Positions 1 through 5,959 of a stretch of 8,478 nt of DNA are shown piece by piece. This stretch comes from Betaproteobacteria bacterium (GTDB lineage Bacteria > Pseudomonadota > Gammaproteobacteria > Burkholderiales > Burkholderiaceae_E), in contig VGHV01000088.1 in assembly GCA_016868095.1 (NCBI GenBank), positions 1 through 8,478 on the forward strand, read 5' to 3'. Made by a program: the position numbers and the translations under genes. The stretch's first letter is position 1. Every line of letters begins with the position of its first letter. Under the pieces are notes generated by a model. It saw only the letters and a program-made list of their open reading frames with translations. It searched no databases and had not been told where the DNA came from.

Positions 1-1178
1 GTCCTCTAGAGCGGTCTCAGTGGCTTTCCCTTGCCGATTTGAATGGGCAAGTGCTAACGCAAAGCCTGATATCGCCCTACAACGTACCATCGCATCAAAA
101 TAGTGCAATGGATGGTTTTGCCATAAGGTTCATGGATTTAGGGTCTGATGTTGAGTTGCAATTACCTGTAGGCGAGCGGATTTTGGCCGGTCACCCAAAC
201 CCCAAACCGCCACCAGCCCACCCACATGCGCTAAGAGTCATGACTGGGGCGGTACTTCCCGAGGGTTTCGATGTCGTGGTGCCGCAAGAGCTTTGCAAGC
301 TGCGAGGAGACCGCGTTGTGATTCCCACTGGGCAACAACGCGGACAGCATGTGCGTTTGGCTGGTGAGGACATTGCTTTGGGCGACCGGGTGATTGAGTC
401 GGGCACACGGCTTTCGGCTATTCACATGGGGCTCATGGCATCGCTTGGCATCGCACAAGCCCGAGTGCGTGGTCCATTGCGGGTTGCGATTTTGTCAACC
501 GGCGATGAAGTGCTTGATCCGATGGCTACCCAGGTGCGAACACAAGGCCGACTCTTTGACAGCAACCGTTTCATGTTGAAGGCGTTCTTGGCTAAATGGC
601 CTTCTATCGCCATCCACGATGCAGGGATTATTCCCGACGACCCAAATCGACTTGAGCAGACGCTGCGCGAACTTAGCCACTCTCAAGACATGATTATCTC
701 CTCGGGTGGCGTTTCGGTCGGTGAAGCTGACTTCACTCGCAGTCTTATGGCGAGATTAGGACAAGTTCATTTTTGCACCGTCGCTATGCGTCCAGGCAGG
801 CCACTGGCCTTGGGTCGAATCGGCAAGGCGCTCTACTTTGGATTACCGGGTAATCCGGTTGCGGTGGCCATGACATTTTGGTACTTCGTTGTGCCGGCGA
901 TAGACCGCTTATTGGGCTTGCCGACGCATTCCTGGCCACTCCGACAAGCGGTAGCAGCGCAATCCATTCGAAAAAAGCCTGGCCGCACCGAATTCCAGCG
1001 CGCCAAGCTCGATACGGATCAAAGCGGAGTGCCCAAGCTAAGCGTAAGCCCTAATCAGGGCTCAGGCGTATTGAGTTCGCTGACGAAGTATCCGGTCATT
1101 GCCGTGCTTGAACACGACCGTGGTCACATTAAAGCCGGCGAAAGTCTCTTTTACGTTTGTATCGACGATTTGCTTTGA
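1..1178 (+). CDS. moeA: Molybdopterin molybdenumtransferase MoeA, 5' partial
   Basis: Cytoplasmic enzyme that inserts molybdate into adenylylated molybdopterin, the last step of basic molybdenum cofactor synthesis. The reading frame (first full codon at base 3) is open to the left edge, so the start lies outside. A TTG at 39 is inside the protein, because the codons before it (reading SLADLNGQVL) match the family's usual N-terminal 'plxxAlGrvLa' stretch. About 390 codons are present against roughly 410 in E. coli MoeA, so only a short N-terminus is missing. Counting from the TTG, visible family motifs are NSAMDG (21-26), MTGAVLPEG (68-76), GEDI (109-112), STGDE (153-157), SSGGVSVGEAD (221-231), MRPGRPLALG (250-259), GLPGNPV (268-274) and GRTEFQRA near the C-terminus. 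The central part is the MoCF-binding fold. The Asp of SAMDG and the Asp of VGEAD, equivalents of E. coli Asp59 and Asp259, are kept. The gene converges on the cytochrome genes with only 16 nt between stops. Confidence 0.95.
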   Translation, partial: PLERSQWLSLADLNGQVLTQSLISPYNVPSHQNSAMDGFAIRFMDLGSDVELQLPVGERILAGHPNPKPPPAHPHALRVMTGAVLPEGFDVVVPQELCKLRGDRVVIPTGQQRGQHVRLAGEDIALGDRVIESGTRLSAIHMGLMASLGIAQARVRGPLRVAILSTGDEVLDPMATQVRTQGRLFDSNRFMLKAFLAKWPSIAIHDAGIIPDDPNRLEQTLRELSHSQDMIISSGGVSVGEADFTRSLMARLGQVHFCTVAMRPGRPLALGRIGKALYFGLPGNPVAVAMTFWYFVVPAIDRLLGLPTHSWPLRQAVAAQSIRKKPGRTEFQRAKLDTDQSGVPKLSVSPNQGSGVLSSLTKYPVIAVLEHDRGHIKAGESLFYVCIDDLL

Positions 1179-1194
1179 AACGCCATCGTCCAAC

Positions 1195-1545
1195 TTAGCG
1201 CTTTGTAGACATCGTTCCCTTCAAACTCGCGTAATACGCGGCGAGGTTTTCCATGTCTGCTTTACTAAGCGCAGTCGCTTGCGATCCCATAATCGCATTT
1301 TTTCTTGCACCGCTTTTGTATTCACTAAGCGCCAACAAGAGATAGTCAGCGTGTTGGCCGGCAAGCTTCGGATAGCTGGGATCAATGGTACTGATGCCAT
1401 CTTTCCCGTGGCAAGCCGCGCAGGCCGCTTCAGCTTTAGCTTTTCCAGCAGCAATATCCTTTGCCTGGGCCGAAAACGCCGTGCCGGCTATTGCGGCAAG
1501 GGCAAGAAAGCGGATAGATTTTTTAACAATCATGATTGATTTCAC
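1195..1545 (-). CDS. Periplasmic monoheme cytochrome c (class I, c553/c4-like)
   Basis: A small exported electron carrier of 116 aa. Residues 1-28 form a Sec signal peptide: basic VKKS, a hydrophobic stretch ([12 protein letters not shown]), and AQA at the probable cleavage site before Lys29. The heme-binding motif CAACH is at 42-46, and Met86 (KNAIMGSQA) is the likely sixth iron ligand. The segment [12 protein letters not shown] (58-69) and the closing [12 protein letters not shown] are typical of cytochrome c553 and of single domains of diheme cytochrome c4. GTG at 1545 is preferred because GGGGAG lies 7 nt upstream; the in-frame ATG at 1533 would be 19 nt from it. It is the second gene of a two-cytochrome operon, 32 nt after its upstream neighbour. 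The redox partner is not identifiable from sequence. Confidence is high for cytochrome c and low for the specific pathway. Confidence 0.92.
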   Translation of the reverse strand: MKSIMIVKKSIRFLALAAIAGTAFSAQAKDIAAGKAKAEAACAACHGKDGISTIDPSYPKLAGQHADYLLLALSEYKSGARKNAIMGSQATALSKADMENLAAYYASLKGTMSTKR

Positions 1546-1552
1546 GAGAATA

Positions 1553-1558
1553 CTCCCC
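1553..1558 (-). promoter_or_regulatory. Ribosome-binding site deciding the GTG start of the downstream cytochrome
   Basis: On the minus strand this reads GGGGAG, 7 nt before the GTG at 1545. It favours GTG over the ATG four codons later. The surrounding leader closely resembles that of the upstream cytochrome gene. Confidence 0.6.
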
Positions 1559-1577
1559 GATTAACTGGCGGCTACGA

Positions 1578-1982
1578 TTAACGGCTTGCGTAGTAGGCTG
1601 CAAGGTCAGCGATGTCAGCGTCGCTAAGACTACCCGCGATTCCCCTCATGGTTGGGTGAGGACGATCGCCCTTGCGATAAGCCGTCAGCGCTGCTTCGAT
1701 GTACTTCGCATTTTGGCCTGCAATCATAGGAACGTTATAAACGCGAGGAAAAGAGGCTTTGTAGCCCGGAATCCCGTGGCAGCCGATGCATTGACTGCGT
1801 TTGTCTGCCCCTGCTTTGGCGTCACCTCCAGCGGCTTGCTGAGCGTGGACTTGAGCACCGTAAGAAAGGGCAATCATGAAAGCGGCAGCGTAGCCAGCAA
1901 TCGACCTAGGAAGCATTGAAGCGCCGAGGCTCAAGGTGCTTTTCCTTACAGCAAGATGGCCGACAGAGTGCTTATTTGTCAT
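1578..1982 (-). CDS. Periplasmic monoheme cytochrome c (class I), first of a tandem pair
   Basis: A 134-aa exported cytochrome c. The heme motif CIGCH is at 65-69 and the likely axial Met is Met112 (HPTMRGIAG). The segment VPMIAGQNAKYIEAAL (84-99) and the C-terminal DLAAYYASR parallel the neighbouring cytochrome, so the two are paralogous class I domains. The signal peptide core is IAGYAAAFMIALSYGAQVHA, with probable cleavage after Ala47. The frame stays open upstream to 2198, but ATG 1982 is chosen for its strong ribosome-binding site (GGGGGA, 6 nt spacing). That choice gives an unusually long, basic n-region of about 28 residues. The internal ATG at 1916 (MLPRS) would give a textbook signal peptide but has a poor ribosome-binding site. 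The gene is transcribed away from the MoxR operon. Together the pair could do the job of one diheme cytochrome c4, which is inference. Confidence 0.88.
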   Translation of the reverse strand: MTNKHSVGHLAVRKSTLSLGASMLPRSIAGYAAAFMIALSYGAQVHAQQAAGGDAKAGADKRSQCIGCHGIPGYKASFPRVYNVPMIAGQNAKYIEAALTAYRKGDRPHPTMRGIAGSLSDADIADLAAYYASR

Positions 1983-1988
1983 GCGAAT

Positions 1989-1994
1989 TCCCCC
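1989..1994 (-). promoter_or_regulatory. Ribosome-binding site deciding the ATG start of the upstream cytochrome
   Basis: On the minus strand this reads GGGGGA, 6 nt before the ATG at 1982. It supports that start over the longer open frame (to 2198) and over the internal ATG at 1916. Confidence 0.55.
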
Positions 1995-2130
1995 GATTAT
2001 CGTTATCGACGTCCAAAAATCCCACCCATCGGTGGCTACATCACGCTTTTCATACCGTTTCATTGTTCCCGGACCCTTCTCTATCTCGTTCCAGGAATCC
2101 CTATGATGGCGCGCGACATGGACCGGGCGG

Positions 2131-2161
2131 ATTCTAACTGACATTGCGTAAATGCGTCCAA
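2131..2161 (-). promoter_or_regulatory. Possible sigma70-type promoter for the cytochrome pair
   Basis: On the minus strand TAGAAT (2136-2131) is a five-of-six match to the -10 box. TTGGAC (2161-2156) could be a -35, but the spacer is long at 19 nt. The predicted leader would be roughly 140 nt. It sits in the 239-nt region (1983-2221) between divergent genes, where promoters for both directions must lie. No other clear structure was seen in that region. Weak, by eye only. Confidence 0.25.
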
Positions 2162-2163
2162 CA

Positions 2164-2192
2164 CTAGAACTTCGCTTTTGCTCGCCTATACT
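2164..2192 (+). promoter_or_regulatory. Possible promoter for the MoxR-VWA-NUDIX genes
   Basis: TATACT at 2187-2192 matches the -10 consensus at five of six positions and lies 29 nt before the MoxR start, a sensible distance. No good -35 is found at 16-18 nt spacing (CTAGAA at 2164-2169 is the nearest), so this could be a weak or activator-dependent promoter. Low confidence. Confidence 0.25.
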
Positions 2193-2221
2193 CCGCAAGG
2201 TCTATATGTGGAGCAAAAAAC

Positions 2222-3064
2222 ATGCGTTTTGAGGGTACTTCGTCTTATATTGCAACCGATGATCTGAAGCTGGCCGTAAACGCGGCCATGCGATTGCAGC
2301 GGCCGCTTCTCATTAAAGGCGAGCCGGGTACGGGCAAGACCATGCTGGCCGAAGAAGTAGCATCTGGTTTAGGCATGCCTTTGTTGCAATGGCATATTAA
2401 ATCCACAACGAAAGCCCAACAAGGGCTTTACGAATACGATGCCGTCTCACGCCTGCGTGACTCACAGCTTGGCGACGAGAAAGTCAAAGATATCCACAAC
2501 TACATTGTTCAAGGTGTCTTGTGGCAGTCGTTTATCGCAGATCAACCGGTCGTGCTATTGATCGACGAGATTGATAAAGCGGATATTGAATTTCCCAACG
2601 ACTTACTTCGCGAGATAGATCGCATGGAGTTTTTCGTTTACGAAACCAGGCAAACCATCAAGGCGCGCCATCGCCCGGTCGTTATCATCACCTCGAATAA
2701 CGAAAAAGAGCTCCCCGACGCATTTTTGCGCCGGTGTTTTTTCCATTACATCAAGTTTCCTGATCGAGACACGATGCAGCGCATCGTCGATGTGCATTTT
2801 CCCGACATCAAGAAGGACTTAGTCCAGGTAGCGATGGAGTCGTTCTTCCAGATCCGCGAACTACCAGGCCTCAAAAAGAAGCCTTCGACCTCTGAGTTGC
2901 TCGACTGGCTGAAGCTGCTGATGGCCGAGGACATTCCCGTGGAAGCCTTGCAAAGCAAGGATAACAAGGCGGTTATTCCACCCTTGCACGGCGCCTTGCT
3001 TAAAAACGAACAAGACGTTCACTTGTTTGAGCGTTTAATGTTCATGGCTCGCCACAATCGCTAG
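2222..3064 (+). CDS. MoxR-family AAA+ ATPase
   Basis: A 280-aa cytoplasmic AAA+ ATPase of the MoxR group, which acts as a chaperone in maturing or activating enzyme complexes, usually with a VWA-domain partner. Walker A is GEPGTGKT (33-40), Walker B is VVLLIDE (110-116), sensor 1 is IITSNN (155-160), and FLRRC (168-172) carries the likely arginine finger. The C-terminal lid contains KKPSTSELLDW, the sensor 2 region. Length is normal for the single-domain CoxD/NorQ-like type, with no extra domain. The start at 2222 has GGAG 8 nt upstream. The VWA gene follows after 38 nt, the usual MoxR/VWA pairing, and strongly suggests the two proteins work together. The client is not known; CoxD and NorQ relatives act on CO dehydrogenase and nitric oxide reductase respectively. 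Confidence 0.93.
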   Translation: MRFEGTSSYIATDDLKLAVNAAMRLQRPLLIKGEPGTGKTMLAEEVASGLGMPLLQWHIKSTTKAQQGLYEYDAVSRLRDSQLGDEKVKDIHNYIVQGVLWQSFIADQPVVLLIDEIDKADIEFPNDLLREIDRMEFFVYETRQTIKARHRPVVIITSNNEKELPDAFLRRCFFHYIKFPDRDTMQRIVDVHFPDIKKDLVQVAMESFFQIRELPGLKKKPSTSELLDWLKLLMAEDIPVEALQSKDNKAVIPPLHGALLKNEQDVHLFERLMFMARHNR

Positions 3065-3102
3065 GCGTTTATGGCTTTTCGAAAGATATTAGGGGGCGTT
3101 GC

Positions 3103-4278
3103 ATGCTGATTCCATTTTTTCAACACCTTCGGGCTGCAAAACTTCCTGTATCGATCAAAGAATTTTTAACGTTGCTCGAAGCACTCAAGGCCGAAGTGAT
3201 CGAGCCATCGCTCGACAATTTCTATTTTTTGGCCCGTGCAAGCCTGGTCAAGGATGAGCGTCTTTTCGATAAATTCGATAAGGCCTTCGGGGCCTATTTT
3301 CATGGGATCCAAACGCTGCCTGCTATCGAAGTGGACCTGCCACTCGAATGGTTAAAGCGGCAATCTCAGCGCGAATTTACCGCCGAAGAAAAGGCTGCCA
3401 TCGCGGCTATGGGAGGCATCGATAAGCTTCTTGAGCGTTTAAAGCAATTGCTCGATGAGCAAAAGGATAGGCATCAGGGTGGCAATAAGTGGATCGGTAC
3501 AAACGGTACATCACCTTTTGGTAATGGTGGGTTTAACCCTGAAGGCATTCGAATCGGAGGGCCGTCTGCCGGAAACCGGACAGCGGTCAAAGTCTGGGAA
3601 CAACGCATGTACCGGGATTACGACGATCAGGTTGAACTCGGCACGCGCAATATCAAAATAGCGCTCAGACGCCTAAGAAAGTTTGCCCGCGAAGGTGCCG
3701 AAGAAGAGCTTGATCTTGACGATACCATCGCTTCAACAGCCAGAAATGCCGGCTATCTCGATATCAAAATGGTGCCCGAGCGTCACAACACCATCAAAGT
3801 CTTAATGCTGCTTGATGTGGGTGGGACCATGGATGACCACATCAAACAGACCGAAGAGTTATTTTCTGCTGCACGTTCTGAATTCAAGAATCTAGAGTTC
3901 TATTATTTCCATAATTGTGTTTACGACTTTGTTTGGAAAAATAACCGACGTCGCCACAGCGAGCGATTAATGACATGGGATCTGATTCGCAAATTTAATC
4001 CCGATTGGCGCCTGATTTTCGTCGGTGATGCAACCATGAGTCCTTATGAGATTCTTCAGCCAGGTGGTTCGGTTGAATATAACAATGACGAACCGGGTGC
4101 TGTCTGGTTACAGCGTTTGGCAGAACGATTCCCAAAGTTCACCTGGCTCAACCCAGAGCCCGAAGGCGTCTGGGAGTATAGGCAGTCTATTTCTGTTATT
4201 CGGCAGATTTTGTCTCAGCGCATGTACCCTGTCACGATGTCGGGCCTTGAACGTGCCATGCGTGAGTTATCAAAATGA
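3103..4278 (+). CDS. CoxE-like VWA domain protein, MoxR partner
   Basis: A 391-aa protein of the CoxE-like VWA family that accompanies MoxR ATPases and probably links the ATPase to its client. The N-terminal half is helical, with a charged region ending in LERLKQLLDEQKDRHQ. A Gly-rich segment follows (GTNGTSPFGNGGFNPEG), then the conserved TRNIKIALRRLRKFAREG and STARNAGYLDIKMVPERH. The VWA domain starts near residue 232. Its MIDAS metal motif reads DVGGT (238-242), DxGxT rather than the classical DxSxS, and VGDATMSPYE (Asp309) supplies the later MIDAS Asp. I recall Gly at the third position as usual for this subfamily, so it is probably functional. There is no signal peptide or membrane segment, so it is cytoplasmic. 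The start has AGGGGG 6 nt upstream. It follows the MoxR gene by 38 nt and precedes the NUDIX gene by 27 nt. Confidence 0.9.
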   Translation: MLIPFFQHLRAAKLPVSIKEFLTLLEALKAEVIEPSLDNFYFLARASLVKDERLFDKFDKAFGAYFHGIQTLPAIEVDLPLEWLKRQSQREFTAEEKAAIAAMGGIDKLLERLKQLLDEQKDRHQGGNKWIGTNGTSPFGNGGFNPEGIRIGGPSAGNRTAVKVWEQRMYRDYDDQVELGTRNIKIALRRLRKFAREGAEEELDLDDTIASTARNAGYLDIKMVPERHNTIKVLMLLDVGGTMDDHIKQTEELFSAARSEFKNLEFYYFHNCVYDFVWKNNRRRHSERLMTWDLIRKFNPDWRLIFVGDATMSPYEILQPGGSVEYNNDEPGAVWLQRLAERFPKFTWLNPEPEGVWEYRQSISVIRQILSQRMYPVTMSGLERAMRELSK

Positions 4279-4305
4279 TTCAAAAGCTATCAACCTGACG
4301 CGTAA

Positions 4306-5148
4306 GTGATCCAATTGAACAGCTCAAGCCCCAAGAAGTCTGCATCACTTAACCATCAGGCGGTCGCTGAGCCACCCCGTCCTGCTGCTAGCGTCATTTT
4401 GTTGCGCGACAAGCCGGGCGGCATCGAAGCTTTTTTGCTTGAGCGCCCGCAGGCTGCTTCGGTCATGGCCGGTGTTTGGGTCTTTCCTGGCGGTAAAGTC
4501 GATCGAGAAGATCACCAGGCAGGACAAGGCGAAAATGAAGCTCAGACCATACACAGGGCCGAGCGTTTGCATGCTCGACTCGCGCACGAGTCAGTTGATC
4601 CTCCGCAAGCGGCTGCCTTTATGCGTGCGGCGCTGCGCGAAACCGAAGAAGAGTGCGCTGTGCGTGTCTCCATTGATGCAATTGAGGGGTGGTCGCGGTG
4701 GATCACCCCAAGAGTGCCTTCGATGAGCACGAAGCGCTTTGATACTTTTTTCTTTCTCGCGGCCCTTCCCGATGGTGAAGAAGCTCGGCACGATGGTGAA
4801 GAATCGGTTCAGGGACTATGGGCTAGTCCGACTCAAGCTTTGGATCGCTATTGGAAGCGAGAAATCATGCTTGCCCCACCACAAATCATGACGTTGATTG
4901 AACTCTCCCGGTTTTCTCGAGTCGACCATGCGCTCAAGCATGCTGGTGCTCGCTTGCTACCGCATATTCAACCCGAACCCCTTGAGGCAGCCGACGGTGG
5001 CAGGATCGTGGCCTACCCAGGCGATGAGGCGCATCCCATTGCGCAAGCACTGATCGCAGGTCCGTCGCGTCTTGTGTGGCGGGATGGACGTTTTGAGCCG
5101 CCTGGCGGTCGGTTTGAAGACTTTTTTACAGGTTTAGGTTTTGCCTAA
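4306..5148 (+). CDS. NUDIX hydrolase, NUDT19-like subgroup
   Basis: A 280-aa cytoplasmic hydrolase for nucleoside-diphosphate-linked substrates. The domain begins at RPAASVILLRD (25-35), followed by GVWVFPGGKVD (56-66). The catalytic core RETEEE (111-116) keeps both metal-binding glutamates of REUXEE. The usual closing Gly of the box is Ala118, and about 47 residues lie between the FPGG glycines and Arg111, where a classical box has about 14. Such an insertion, with downstream KRFDTFFFLAALP, is characteristic of the NUDT19/RP2 group; mammalian NUDT19 cleaves CoA and acyl-CoAs. Substrate here is unknown. The C-terminal part (AYPGDEAHPI, GRFEDFFTG) resembles other proteobacterial members. The start is uncertain: GTG 4306 is the first start after an in-frame stop but has a poor ribosome-binding site, and TTG 4315 is an alternative. 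It is the last gene of the MoxR-VWA run. Confidence 0.85.
   Translation: MIQLNSSSPKKSASLNHQAVAEPPRPAASVILLRDKPGGIEAFLLERPQAASVMAGVWVFPGGKVDREDHQAGQGENEAQTIHRAERLHARLAHESVDPPQAAAFMRAALRETEEECAVRVSIDAIEGWSRWITPRVPSMSTKRFDTFFFLAALPDGEEARHDGEESVQGLWASPTQALDRYWKREIMLAPPQIMTLIELSRFSRVDHALKHAGARLLPHIQPEPLEAADGGRIVAYPGDEAHPIAQALIAGPSRLVWRDGRFEPPGGRFEDFFTGLGFA
4770..4803 (+). repeat. Short in-frame direct repeat inside the NUDIX gene
   Basis: The 13-mer CGATGGTGAAGAA occurs at 4770-4782 and again at 4791-4803. The 21-nt period keeps the reading frame and encodes DGEE twice, seven residues apart, in an acidic loop after the FFFLAALP strand. It may be a small local duplication or simply acidic-loop codon use. 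Confidence 0.6.
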
Positions 5149-5149
5149 A
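5133..5149 (+). terminator. Weak hairpin at the end of the NUDIX gene
   Basis: TTTAGG (5133-5138) and CCTAAA (5144-5149) form a perfect 6-bp stem with a 5-nt loop, overlapping the NUDIX stop codon. It is followed by TGGTTTT. The stem is short and A+T-rich and the T run is poor, so termination strength is doubtful. It stands between converging genes, where a terminator is expected. Confidence 0.3.
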
Positions 5150-5176
5150 TGGTTTTCGCTGAGCACTGGGGCGACA

Positions 5177-5959
5177 TCACACCCGGGGCCGATGAAGGTA
5201 CTCAGCAATCGGTTTGATCCAACGAGCTGTGGGAAGCTTTAGCGCAGTCTTAAGTAAGCCTGCCCGCCGCCGTAGATAGCGTTCGCAATCGGCCTTTTGC
5301 TCGCTTGTAGGCCAGTGCATCGTTGGGCCTTTGCTTGCGATCACAACAACATTACCGGCCTCACCTGGGTTTAGAACGAGGGGTTCAGTGCCGAATGCTT
5401 CGCTTATTGCACGATAGTTGGGTTTCCAACTTGCGTGGCTGCCAAAGAGATTGAGCACCATAAGGCCAGGTGCGGCTAGCGATCGATAGCAGTTTTGGTA
5501 GAACTTTGCGCCATCGCAGGCAGGACCTCTCGCATCTGCATCGTAGAGATCAGCGAGGATGACAGGCCAGTACGAGTCTTTGGCGCTCGCCATAAAGCGG
5601 TTGGCATCATCGTGAATAATCGAAAGCGATGCATCAGATTTTGTGCCAAACATAATAGCGTTTGCCAAAATCACTTCTTGATGCAACTCGACAACCGTCT
5701 GCTTGGTATCTGGCAGATGGTGCAACAAAAATCTAGCACAAGAACCAGCGCCCAAGCCGAGCTGAAGCAAGCGTTTCGGCGCTGCAAGAAGTATGAGCCA
5801 AGCCATCATGTCTTGGGTGTAGTCGAGTACTAAGCGATGCGGGTACTTGATCCTCATCGCTCCCTGAATCCAGGGTGTTCCAAAATGCAAATAGCGAACA
5901 CCCTCGGATTCGGAAAAAGTCAAGGCTTGTGGCTTAAGACCTTCTTTTCGCGTTCTCAA
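5177..5959 (-). CDS. Spermidine synthase-like protein (methyltransferase-fold)
   Basis: A 260-aa protein with the spermine/spermidine synthase fold. Family features in order are [13 protein letters not shown] (25-37), [10 protein letters not shown] (43-52, matching the family's 'Y..MM' stretch), the nucleotide-binding loop [10 protein letters not shown] (64-73), the acidic strand end VVELH (89-93), DDANRF (117-122) and [13 protein letters not shown] (134-146). True aminopropyltransferases carry a D-S/T-T/S-D motif where this protein has DLYDAD, and the usual GGG(D/E)G loop is GLGAG. Polyamine synthesis is therefore not assured; it could be a related methyltransferase-fold protein of unknown substrate. 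The start is TTG at 5959, the first start codon after an upstream stop. It overlaps the htpG stop as TTGA and has no clear ribosome-binding site, which fits translational coupling to htpG. No signal peptide or membrane segments are seen. Confidence 0.75.
   Translation of the reverse strand: MRTRKEGLKPQALTFSESEGVRYLHFGTPWIQGAMRIKYPHRLVLDYTQDMMAWLILLAAPKRLLQLGLGAGSCARFLLHHLPDTKQTVVELHQEVILANAIMFGTKSDASLSIIHDDANRFMASAKDSYWPVILADLYDADARGPACDGAKFYQNCYRSLAAPGLMVLNLFGSHASWKPNYRAISEAFGTEPLVLNPGEAGNVVVIASKGPTMHWPTSEQKADCERYLRRRAGLLKTALKLPTARWIKPIAEYLHRPRV

Noticed and set aside
1..14. TCCTCTAGAG at the left edge resembles part of a common cloning polylinker.
   Set aside because: The match is only about 10 nt and the reading frame runs smoothly into typical MoeA sequence from about base 20, so chance or native sequence is more likely. 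Worth a glance if this is a clone end.
1164..1190. Inverted repeat GACGAT / ATCGTC spanning the moeA stop, as a possible terminator.
   Set aside because: The stem is 6 bp with a 15-nt loop and no T run follows in either direction, so it is too weak to call.
1099..1919. Rightward open frames at 1099-1539 and 1536-1919 over the cytochrome genes.
   Set aside because: They are antisense to two clear heme-protein genes, show no recognisable domain, and the compositions look like reverse-frame shadows.
1983..2198. N-terminal extension of the upstream cytochrome (open frame to 2198), including an ATG at 2063.
   Set aside because: It would put more than 70 residues ahead of a signal peptide, has no better ribosome-binding site than ATG 1982, and runs through the expected divergent promoter region.
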